This document shows positions 33,797 through 42,557 of a stretch of DNA of 64,000 bases, in pieces; the first letter of the stretch is position 1; each line of letters begins with the position of its first letter. The notes beneath the pieces were generated by a model. That model was given only the letters and a program-made list of their open reading frames with translations, searched no databases and was not told where the DNA came from. Both the position numbers and the translations under genes were made by a program. The DNA is from Vicia villosa. Taxonomy: Eukaryota; Streptophyta; Magnoliopsida; Fabales; Fabaceae. The stretch lies in the NCBI RefSeq assembly GCF_029867415.1, contig NW_026705417.1:637078-701077 (forward strand), written 5' to 3'.

Positions 33797-34300
33797 GACA
33801 GCCCCCGATGAGTGGAAGGGTTAAATGTAATGTGGATGCGGGGTTTAATACGCAATTGGGAATGACTAACAGAGGTTGGTGCTTTCGAGATAATTCCAAT
33901 AATTTTATGGTGGCGGGCACCTCATGGAATGTTGGGATTTTTACTACTATTGAAGCCGAGGCGTTAGCCTTGAAGGAAGCGATTCAGGTAGCTATTGGGA
34001 TGCAATTAGATCGTATTATTTTCGAGAGCAACTCGCAATTGGTCGTGCACGCCGTTAACGCGAGTTTTACGGGTAACTCTGAATTTAGTATGATCATTAA
34101 TAGTATTAAGCATTTTCTTGTTTCTCACCATAAGTTATGAGGTTAAGTTTGTAAAACATCAAGCGAATTCGGTGGCTCATAATTTAGCCAGGATGGTCAA
34201 TTCTTGGTCTCGACGTATGGTTCTCCATATGACTCCTCCTTATATTGAACTTGTTTGAATAATGATATGAATTAAATTTATTTGTGTCAAAAAAATTAGT
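33797..34300 (+). pseudogene. RNase H-like C-terminal fragment of a LINE
   Basis: Opens with MSGRVKCNVDAGFN and continues with GWCFRDNSNNF, a TTIEAEALALKEAIQVA block carrying the conserved Glu, and FESNSQLVVHAVN with the conserved Asp replaced by Glu-Ser context. This is the plant RVT_3/RNase H fold found at the 3' end of L1-type LINEs. The first frame ends at 34140; the next bases continue in a shifted frame (VKFVKHQANSVAHNLAR). A short A-rich tail (GTCAAAAAAATTAG) follows near 34285. No reverse transcriptase precedes it, so it is a 5'-truncated insertion. Confidence 0.65.
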
Positions 34301-34308
34301 TGTAACTT

Positions 34309-34332
34309 CCCTTTTTTTTTTTTTTTTTTTAT
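34309..34332 (-). repeat. Poly(T) tract
   Basis: CCC followed by about 21 T, then ATAAGCAACG. Read on the minus strand it is a poly(A) tail that may end a short retroposed sequence extending to about 34590. Confidence 0.5.
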
Positions 34333-34594
34333 AAGCAACGATATTTATATATCATGAGTACAAAAGATACTCAACCTATATACACCACACGTAAATACAA
34401 TAAGCAACAACCTATGTTTGAGCAAGTGACAAGGCAACTCCCTAATTGAGGAAATTCACTGGACAAATACACCATTCATAGAATGAACACACTTTGTGTC
34501 TCTTACTATCTATCCCTAACCATAACTAAGAGAGCAATTTTATTTGAAACAGTAATGAACTTGCATCCTCTTCTGCATTATTAAACAACATATT

Positions 34595-34984
34595 TGTAAC
34601 GTCCCTATTTTTCACTAAGGTTATAATTGTTAGTAAACGTTAAAGCTCTTGCTAATGATCATTAATGAAGTGCATAAGGGTGGAATTGGAAATGACCTAA
34701 ATAATAAGGACATTTCAGCTTTTTTCACCTCTAAAAGAAGTCAATGGGTATTTAAGTCCAAAATTGGATAAAGTTTTATTTTTCCTCCTCTATTTCCTCT
34801 TTCTCTTATTGAAGAGCAATTTAGTATTTTAGTATGTTGTCTATGTGGCTTTAATTTTCTGTGTATAAATACACTAGTAGTTGTCATTTATTAATAGAAT
34901 CATTCTTCTTACAACTTTAGAGCCGCCGTCATTTTTTACTGAGCATATTTATTCCTTTTGTTCTTTTAACCTTGTGCACCAACA
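34595..34984 (+). repeat. 5' LTR of the copia element
   Basis: Starts TGTAACGTCCCTATTTTTC and ends in ...CACCAACA before the primer site ATTGATTTATAGAGC (34985-34999), a changed form of the TGGTATCAGAGC-type site. A TATA-like GTATAAATAC lies near 34861. Confidence 0.75.
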
Positions 34985-35162
34985 ATTGATTTATAGAGCT
35001 TCGGTTCAGATCCATGGGGAAACACGAGTGAACTGTGAGGCATTGTGTGATTGATTTTGGTTCTTGTATTCGTGTTGAATTTTGAACAAAATCGGAATAA
35101 AATCACTGTGTTTGGGAAACACTGTGTTTAGTGAGATCTGAGTGACTTGCACAAGGTTGAGG

Positions 35163-36610
35163 ATGAACGAAAACATTAGACTGAGCACCAAACTTCCAGT
35201 GTTCGGTGGTAAGAACTGGAATTGTTGGATGATTCACATGCGTGTGTTGTTTGGCGCTCAAGATATTCTTGATTTCTTCAACGACACTTCCAAAATATGC
35301 AAATGATGCGCATAGAAATGCTTAGCGTGACCTAAGGAAGAAAGATTAGAAGGCGTTGTTCTATATCCATATGTGTGTGGATGTGAACGTGTTTTAGAAA
35401 ATCGCTGATTCAACACCGACGAAGGAGGAATGGGACACAGTGGTCAGATGATACCGTAGTGACGCATCAGTGAAGATGGTGAAGCTTCAGTCCCTGAGAA
35501 AGGAGTATGAGAACCTCAACATGAAGAACAACGAGAAGGTATCTGAGTACATCTCCAGAGTGATTCTGATCACTAATAAGATTAAATCTTTTGATGAAAC
35601 CCTTTTTGAACATGTAATCATAGAGAAGGTATTAAGGTCTCTTACTCCTTAATTTGATTACATTGTTGTAGCAATTAAACATTCTAAAAATTTGGAAACC
35701 ATGAGAATAGAAGAGCTTCAAAGCAGGCTAGAGACGTAAGAGTTGCGTCTGACTGAAAGAACTTCTAACATGGAGGTTTAGCAGGCTCTGAAAGCTTCTT
35801 TTGGCAAAGAGGACCAGAAGCATTCTTGGTCAGAAGCCAAGAATAGACATGGTGATAGATTCCATAAGTCATAAATCTCTACTTCTGATGAGAACAAACA
35901 TCGAAACGGAAAGGAGAAGTTTGACAAGAAGAAGGATTAATGTTACTGTTTTAAGAAATTCGGCCATTTTGCTAAAGATTGCTGGTTAAATAAGGGAAGG
36001 AAATCAGAAGAAGAAAATATAGCCAGAGGAGATTCTGATGATGAACCTGTGCTATTAATGGCTTTTGAGTTAGATGGAAAGTGTTTGGCAGATTGGTGGT
36101 ATATTGACACTGGTTGTTCAACTCACTTGATCGGAAACAAACAATGGCTGGAAGATTTTGACTCCAGAAGGAGGACAAAGATCAGATGTGCTAATGATAA
36201 GTACCTTAATGCAGAAGGTATGGAAAATGTCAATGTTAAAGTGAAAAATGGGAAAAGTGTTCTGATCAAGGATGTTTGGTATGTTCCTGGAATTAAGAGC
36301 AATATGATGAGTATTGGTCAGCTCATTGAGAAAGGTTTCTCAGTTGTCATGAAGGGCAATCTCTTGAAGTTGTATAATTCCAATCAGAAGCTAATTATGG
36401 AATCTGAATAATGAAACAACAAAACATTTGAGGTGAATGTGGAGACAGTTGAAACGGAATTTTTTAGTACAGAAGACGTTGAAGGTGATAGTAAGTTGTG
36501 GCACAAGAGGTTGGGGCATCTGAACAACATAAGCCTAAGGCATTTGAGTTCTAAGAAGCTCGTGCGTGGCATTTCGAAGATTGTAAAGCCTGAGAAGTCA
36601 CGCGAGGTAA
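35163..36610 (+). pseudogene. Copia gag-protease-preintegrase remnant
   Basis: Starts at the ATG at 35163 (MNENIRLSTKLPVFGG, then WNCWMIHMRVLFG: the UBN2/Gag opening). A first stop comes near 35305 and more follow. 35470-35652 reads the Gag helical part (LRKEYENLNMKNNEKVSEY). A CCHC knuckle CYCFKKFGHFAKDCW lies near 35943-35985. The protease motif WYIDTGCSTH is near 36095 (DTGC for the usual D[ST]G). The GAG_pre-integrase block LWHKRLGHLNNISLRHL is near 36496. Gag, protease and pre-integrase are in the right order; everything after is deleted. The lineage within copia is not certain (Tork-like by general look). Confidence 0.8.
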
Positions 36611-36632
36611 AACAATATGTTAAAAATTTATT

Positions 36633-36736
36633 TGTAACGTCCTTATTTTTCACTAAGGGTTATAAATTGTTAGTAAAGGTTAAAGCTCTTGCTAATGAAC
36701 ATGAATGGAGTGTATATGGGAAAATTGGGAATGAAC
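36633..36736 (+). repeat. Truncated 3' LTR of the copia element
   Basis: TGTAACGTCCTTATTTTTC onward matches 34595-34697 with several substitutions and small indels, then similarity stops. Confidence 0.75.
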
Positions 36737-36836
36737 GATCTCGAATCAACGACATCACCGTTGAAATGCATCATCGAATAGTTCCTTCATAATCACAAAA
36801 TTTGGATCAATTTCTCCCACAACCTTAAAAAATATA

Positions 36837-37472
36837 GCCTTGATTGCAATTTTGGTTCATCTATTTTTATTTTTTTTTAGTTTTAGTCCATCTATTTTAA
36901 AAATCGAAATTTTAGTCTCTTTACTTTTTTTTTTCCGAAATTTTAGTACGTCATTTAATTGGGTGTTATTTTTTATGACATGATAGCTATATTGATCATG
37001 TGACAAGTTTTAAGTGGCATAAATGAAATTCTACCTCATTTATATAAATATGAGTTAGTAAAATTTCATAGGAAATGTGCAATTGTTAGGTGATGAAGCT
37101 ATTGATCATCATCCGATTTTTAAAAGGTGGTAGTTCGAATCCCACCTACTACCAAAATTCAATTTTATAAATTTGGTTAATTATTTCTTCGAATAAAAAA
37201 ATGTAAATTATGTCAATAAATAAATAATATAAAAATCTATTAGAATTTATTTTAGATTTTTTTAAAATATAATAATTAATATTATAATTATAATTAAAAT
37301 TAATTATAAATGAGATGGAATTTCATTTATGTCACTTAAGTCTTGCCACGTCATTAATTTAGCTGCCACGTCACACTCAAATGAAATGAGGGACTAAAAT
37401 TCCAAATTTTAAAATAAGGGGACTAAAAGTCAAATAATTTGAAAATAGAGGGACAAAAATTACAATTAAGCC
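36837..37472. mobile_element. Long-TIR MITE-like element
   Basis: Inverted ends GCCTTGATTGCAATTTTGG and (complement of right end) GGCTTAATTGTAATTTTTG. The inverted similarity extends at least 200 bp, through GTGGCATAAATGAAATTC at the left and GGAATTTCATTTATGTCAC at the right. The middle (about 37066-37300) is AT-rich and contains a T-arm-like word. No matching target duplication was found at these limits, so the ends may be off by a few bases. Confidence 0.65.
37126..37146 (+). other. T-arm-like motif inside the long-TIR element
   Basis: GTTCGAATCCC with flanking GGTGG and CACC forms a T-arm-like hairpin with a B-box. The expected A-box partner upstream is weak (TTAGGTGATGAAGC), so this is only tRNA-like. 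Confidence 0.3.
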
Positions 37473-37748
37473 TATATGGGGCAATTTTGTAAATAACATA
37501 TAGTACTTATAACATATAAAAAAATTTAAAATATGTTTTTGGTCCTTGTAAATATTGCATATTTTGTTTTTAGTGCCTCTAAATATTTCCTTTAAAGAAT
37601 GACTTCTCTAAAATTTTCCAACCACACTTTTGGTCCCTCGTACTAATATCCGTTAACAGAGATGACTTGGCATTGCCATGTGGTAATGCTTGCGTGACAA
37701 AGATGCTGACATTGATGCCACGTAGCATTTTGTCCCCATTTTGTATTT
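37473..37748. other. Spacer with partial MITE-type sequence
   Basis: Contains TTTTTGGTCCTTGTAAATATTGC near 37540, like the ends of GGTCCCT-type Mutator MITEs, without a clear partner end. No gene is seen. Confidence 0.45.
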
Positions 37749-38366
37749 GGCTTAAATACACTTTTGGTCCTCGTGTGTTAATCACCTCACAGAAATGCTC
37801 CTGCCTTTTTTAAATCAATAAAACTGGTCCTTACCTCCAGTTCCCCCTTTAGAAACGCTTATGTGTCAAAAAAAGGCTTACGTGGCCTTGCATACATGGA
37901 AAATCACATTTTAAAATCCATTTTAATTATTTGCGGTTTAAGTTAATAACATTTTAACAATATTATATTTCATTAATACCTTAATCCATTGGTTTAAATA
38001 CACTTTTTGTCCTAGTGTTTTAATCAACTTACGAAAATGGTACTGTATTTTTCAAATCAACAAAATTGGTCCTTACCTCCACTTTCCCCTCATAAAAAAC
38101 TGATGTGTAAAAAAAAGACATACGTAGTTTCATGGAAAATTACATTTTAAAATCCATTTTCATTAATGGCAAAAAAACTGGAATAAAAACTTGAAATCAT
38201 AAACAAATGTAATCCCTAATGTATTTCAATCTCTTTTGAACGCTTTTCTCTAATCTCTTGTTTCAATTCCATACTCGTCTTCCTTGGTTCCCATTCTCGT
38301 TATTCTATTGAAACGTAATACACAAACTCCTCGTCTTCATCCTCATCGTTTTTTCCATCTTCATCA

Positions 38367-38850
38367 ATGTCACAAGTGAATTGCATATCTACTTCTAGCT
38401 GTGCATCACGAAGAAGAGAAGTTCGTATCTTTTGTAACCTTAATTCACCTCTCACTACTTTGTGGACGAGTGGAAATCCTGGGAGGAAGTTTAATGGGTG
38501 TGGGTTATACAAGGTAAGTGTAGTTGTTATTATATTCGTTTTTGAATCTGTTGCAGGGAATATGGGCTAAGGTTAAACAATGCTAACCTTATTTGTGATT
38601 GTTGTTGCAAGGAACAAAGGGATGAAATTTCTTCAATTGGCACGATGAAGAAATGTCCGTTCGTGCAAAGGAGGTTATTTTCTCACTAATGAAGAGAATT
38701 GATGAACTTAAGAAGAATGACAATATAAAGTTGAAACAATATGAGGATTTGAAGAAGAAGCTAAAGTTTTGGCAATGATTGGTTGTGGCATATATTATTG
38801 TCATAATGGGATTGATTTGCATTGTTAGCTTGAAGAATTGAAGGCTGAGA
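38367..38850 (+). pseudogene. GRF zinc-finger gene copy, left MULE arm
   Basis: The first exon (ATG at 38367) reads through CNLNSPLTTLWTSGNPGRKF-NGCGLYK, the TSxTxxNPGRxFxxC signature of a GRF zinc finger, and stops at a GTAAGTG donor near 38513. An intron follows, with an acceptor before the second exon near 38611. That exon gives the NFFNWHDEEM block, a coiled coil (KRIDELKKNDNIKLKQ) and, after FWQ, a hydrophobic C-terminus (LVVAYIIVIMGLICIV). A TGA replaces the Cys codon just before NFFNW (the right-arm copy has TGC), and another TGA follows FWQ. In plants, GRF proteins of this layout (finger, coiled coil, C-terminal membrane segment) are abundant and often element-associated; their function is unknown. 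The retained intron shows capture at the DNA level. Confidence 0.7.
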
Positions 38851-39136
38851 TGTTAAGGTGTTATGTATTGAGACTAAATTAAGATGCCACACACCTATAG
38901 TGGCCTTGCTAACATGGAAAATCACATTTTAAAATCCATTTTTATTATTTTCAATTTAAGTCAATAACATTTTAACAATATTATATTTCATTAATACCTT
39001 AATCCATTTCGCCCTAAACTATTTCACCATAAACCATTTCGCATTTTGAAAGTTATGCATCATCTTACTATAAGTATGTAGCATCTACTTGCTTACTTAT
39101 TGTTATGTGGTATATAACTATGTGGTTACTTACCTT

Positions 39137-39458
39137 TTTTTTTAATTATAGGAAATCACAGTGCCTGGCAACTTATGCTCATATTGTGCTACCATCAAAT
39201 GGACCAAGACTGTGGCCAGTTACAAATACTGAGCACATCCACCCACAAGTCATGAGAAGGGCACCAGGAAGGCCCAACAAGTTAAGGAACAAGTCCAATG
39301 ATGAGCCCAAAAATGCTAGTGTGCTACCAAGAGAGTTGAAGACAGTGAAATGCACACATTGTGGTAAGTATGGATATAACAGTATGAAATGTAAAGGCAA
39401 AAGCGCTGCTGACACACAGAATCCAAGGGGAGGAAACAAGCAGAAAAAGAAGAAATAG
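39137..39458 (+). pseudogene. MuDR-type transposase C-terminus
   Basis: After an acceptor-like TTTTTTTTTAATTATAG near 39150 the frame reads CLATYAHIVLPSNGPRLWP, RRAPGRPNKLRNKSNDEP, and a CCHC knuckle CTHCGKYGYNSMKCKG, ending at 39458 after a Lys-rich tail. This is the standard end of MuDR/Mutator transposases. The catalytic DDE domain, zf-SWIM and N-terminal domains are missing, so the fragment cannot act. It lies between the two inverted arms and confirms the superfamily. Confidence 0.75.
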
Positions 39459-41312
39459 AAGGCAAATGAGGCTGAAGTTATTGCTCAAGGATCACAAGTT
39501 CCACATACACATCCATCTCAGAATTAGATTAGAATTAAGTTGCTTTTTGTTTTATTTTATGTGGATGCAATTTATAGGTTTACTGTGCTGTCAATGTATA
39601 CTCCACAAACAAATATTTTTTGGTTTAGATATAATTATGCTACTATTTTGGTGATGTAATGACAACTATTTTGAAGATGTAATGACAATTATGCTTTATT
39701 GTAATGAAAATTGATCCATGTTATGTTCAACTCAATTAATTTATTCAATTTTACATTGTCATTAAAACATCAAGGTAGTTCAACAACTTTCATTTTCATC
39801 CAAACAAGAATAAGTACACCACAACAGACACAACATCTCCATACAACACATAAACAATCCGAAACATAACACTTAAACAACAACATGGCACCTAAACATA
39901 TTCAGTCTCAAGACATAACACCTAAGCATCCCAACCTTCAATTCTTCAAGCTAACAATTCATATCAATCCCATTATGACCACAACTAATGCAACAACCAA
40001 TCCTTGCCAAAACATTAGCTTCTTCTACAAATCCTCGTCTTGTTTCAACTTTATATTGTCCTTCTTCTTAAGTTCATCAATTCTATTCATTATTGACAAA
40101 ATAACCTCCTTTGCATGAACGACCATTTCATCATCGTACCAAGTGAAGAAATTGCATCCCTTTCTCCTCTGCAACTGTATTCACAAATATGATTAGCATT
40201 GTTTAACATGTTCCCAGATTCACTACAACACTTTAAAAAACAAACAGAATAACAACTTCACTTACCTTGTATAACTCACACCCATTAAACCTCCTCCCAG
40301 GAATCCCAGTCGTCCATGAAGTATGTTAGACGCTGGCCTTAGGATCTAGAGGGGCGGTGAATAGATCTTACACAGTTTTGCGGAATTAATTGAACTTTAA
40401 GCGGAAGTGATTCTGAATCGACTTGCGTCTATTCCGAACCACTATTGAAACGATTGTATATGTGTTAAAACCACTAACCAGCTTGAGATAAACGATAAGA
40501 GAATACACTATAGAATCAATACGTCGCTCTATTGAAAATCAATTAACTTCTTATATGATGAACGACGTTTGCAATGCAGTAATAGTGAAAGAAGCAAAAA
40601 CACAAACACTTGGTGATAATGATCAAATTGATGGTGATTCAATATGTGATGGATTGTGATGTTTATATAAGTTCTTAATTCACAATCTTAACACTCGAAT
40701 CGTTGATCAATTTGCTATTATAACCAAATATGAACAGAACATAAATGAAAAGGTAAAAGCGACAAGAACACGATATTTGTTTAGGCAGTTCGTCGATCGT
40801 CCTCGCTACGACTACGTCTGCCCCCAATTCCAAACTGAAATTGGGAAATCTTTCATTAATGTTGAAAGCAGTTTATACAAAGAAGATAACAAAGCGATAA
40901 ACCATAAACCAATTATGTCGATCCTTTGAATCTTCTTCCCCCTTAATCTTGAGTCAGATCAAGGTTATCCAAGAGCTTCACTTGATCCCTTTTCTGCAGT
41001 GTCTTGAATTGCCTTGAACCCTTGTTCTTCAATCTTCACACTCAGATGGATCCTCAATGAAACCTCTTGATAAAAACCCCCAAGAAACACCTATCTTGGA
41101 GGACAAAACACGCAGATTTTATTCACCAAAAACCCCACAAATCTTCACCCACTAGGAATCTTCAATTCCGTTCCATGGACGTTATCGAACTCGATCACTA
41201 ACCCTCAACGCAAGAATGATTATGTGTAATTGTGTTGGAGATGACGAAGAACGAAGATGAGAAGCCTTTGTGTATCTTTCAGTCTTTGGTGTTGTTCTCA
41301 ATAATTGAACCT

Positions 41313-41322
41313 TGGACAATAT
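41313..41322 (-). promoter_or_regulatory. TATA-like box of the 1.47 kb LTR
   Basis: The minus strand reads CTCATATATATTGTCCAAGG. It lies about 100 bp downstream (minus sense) of the GTCGAC palindrome array. Confidence 0.4.
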
Positions 41323-41417
41323 ATATGAGAGCTAATCAGTTGGAGCAGAGAAAAACATAATTTTTGGCATTTTTGATCAGTTAGGTGCATAAGCTTGAAT
41401 GGTATTTGCTCCCAGTT

Positions 41418-41652
41418 AGGTCGACCTGTTTGGGAAGTAGGTCGACCAGAATTCTCTTCAAGTGCGTTTTTGGGGCAAATCTTCAGTTTAGGTCGACCTA
41501 GTTGATGTGTGAGTCGACCTAGCAGAAGTATGTGGAATTTTCTCCATTTTAGGTCGACCTGGGTTGACAGTAGGTCGACCTAACTGCTGCTTTTCTGCAT
41601 TCTTCTTGTTTTGCTTGTGTTGAGTCGACCTATATGCATAATAGGTCGACCT
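41418..41652. promoter_or_regulatory. Array of eight GTCGAC palindromes in four pairs
   Basis: GTCGAC cores, mostly in AGGTCGACCT, begin at 41420, 41441, 41492, 41513, 41553, 41574, 41624 and 41645. Within each pair the spacing is exactly 21 bp; between pairs it is 72, 61 and 71 bp. The array lies upstream of the TATA-like box. Sequence between the sites is not conserved, so the spacing is not explained by tandem duplication of a longer unit. Confidence 0.85.
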
Positions 41653-42284
41653 GTTCTGACATGAGTGATCAATGCTTGCTTTTCTTTGAGTTTTCTGCTT
41701 CCACCTTGTTGCTTTGCTTCCACCTTGTTGCTTGTATGCTTATTGAGTTTGCCATGAATCAAAAACATCTTTGTGTTATAATCTTGTATTCACAAAGTAG
41801 TGAGAGGTTAATCAAGATCAGAGAAGCAACGAACTTCTCTTCTTCATGATGCACATCTAGAAGTTGACATGTAACTCGCTTGTGATATTGATGAAGATGG
41901 GAAAAATGATGAAGAAGAAGACGAAGAGATTGTGTATTGCGTTTGTGCAGAATAAGAAGAATTGGAACCTAGTAAGAGAAGTATGGAACAAAAATAAGAG
42001 ATTGGAGAAAAATGTTCACAAGAGATTGAAATAAATTAGGGATTAGGGATATTTATGATTTTTTTCGGTTTTTTTATATATTTTTTTTGCAATTAATGAA
42101 AATGGATTTTAAAATGTGATTTTCCATGTAAGCAAGGTCACGTATGCCTTTTTTTTGACACATCAGTGTTTCTAAAGGGGAAAGTGAATGTAAGAACCGA
42201 TTTCGTTAATTTAAATAAGGCAAGACCATTTTCATGTGTTGATTAGAACTTGAGGACCAAAAGTGCATTTAAGCCTTTATATTT

Positions 42285-42557
42285 TTGTATATAAATTTTA
42301 TTTATAGCTAAAGATATTTCGCCGCAAAATTCATCGCTAACATGACCTCATATAAAAATCCCTGACCTGTAGCTAATTTGCAGCTAATCCGTAGCTAATT
42401 CAAACACATCATTCTTAAGACCTAGAACTCATTTTTTTTTCATGATTTTTTATTGGAATTTTATCATTAAAAATCCCTGACCTGTAGCTAATTTGCAGTT
42501 AATCCGTAGCTAATTTCATAATTTGCAGCTAATCCGTAGCTAATCCTTAGTCTTGCA
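42285..42557. repeat. GTAGCTAAT repeats between MULE and chromovirus
   Basis: CTGACCTGTAGCTAATTTGC and GCAGCTAATCCGTAGCTAAT occur two to three times at 42363-42400 and 42477-42545. The words resemble subterminal repeats of a DNA transposon, but no terminus was found. Confidence 0.5.

Larger units (their letters stand above)
34595..36736 (+). mobile_element. Ty1/copia element with internal deletion
   Basis: LTR starts TGTAACGTCC at 34595 and again at 36633. A degenerate initiator-tRNA-Met primer site follows the first LTR. Gag, protease and the GAG_pre-integrase block are present in broken form; integrase core, reverse transcriptase and RNase H are absent because sequence jumps from the pre-integrase block straight to the second LTR start near 36630. 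The second LTR is itself cut after about 104 bp. Confidence 0.8.
40324..41794 (-). mobile_element. 1.47 kb solo LTR in the right MULE arm
   Basis: Starts TGTTAGACGC at 40324 and ends TATTCACA at 41794, flanked by the perfect 5 bp duplication AAGTA (40319-40323 and 41795-41799). Comparison with the left arm shows that the GRF exon runs straight across the insertion point. A GGGGCGGTGAATAG word near its left end parallels the SIRE-type LTR at 54393, and a TATA-like box is on the minus strand, so the orientation is probably minus and the family probably Ty1/copia. Confidence 0.85.
39930..41900 (-). pseudogene. GRF zinc-finger gene copy, right MULE arm, split by a solo LTR
   Basis: Read on the minus strand, the first exon begins near 41880, is interrupted by a 1471 bp LTR inserted at 41794/40324, and resumes to the donor near 40270. 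The second exon, near 40175-39930, reads GCNFFTWYDDEM with the zinc-binding Cys kept, then the coiled coil RIDELKKKDN and FWQGLVVALVVV. An in-frame TAG lies in the coiled-coil end and a TGA in the first exon. It is the inverted partner of 38367-38850, with clear sequence divergence, so the duplication is old relative to the LTR insertion. Confidence 0.65.
37749..42275 (+). mobile_element. Mutator-like (MULE) composite with gene-bearing inverted arms
   Basis: Ends are inverted: GGCTTAAATACACTTTTGG at 37749 and the complement of the right end, GGCTTAAATGCACTTTTGG at 42275. They are flanked by the near-perfect 9 bp repeat TTTGTATTT (37740-37748) and TTTATATTT (42276-42284). A second, inner left end (GGTTTAAATACACTTTTTG near 37993) begins the arm that truly mirrors the right side. 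The inverted arms, about 0.88 kb, run 37993-38870 and 39885-42275 (the right one enlarged by a solo LTR). Between them lies the C-terminus of a MuDR-type transposase. The 38880-39010 segment repeats the 37900-37990 segment, showing rearrangement of two related elements. Confidence 0.8.
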
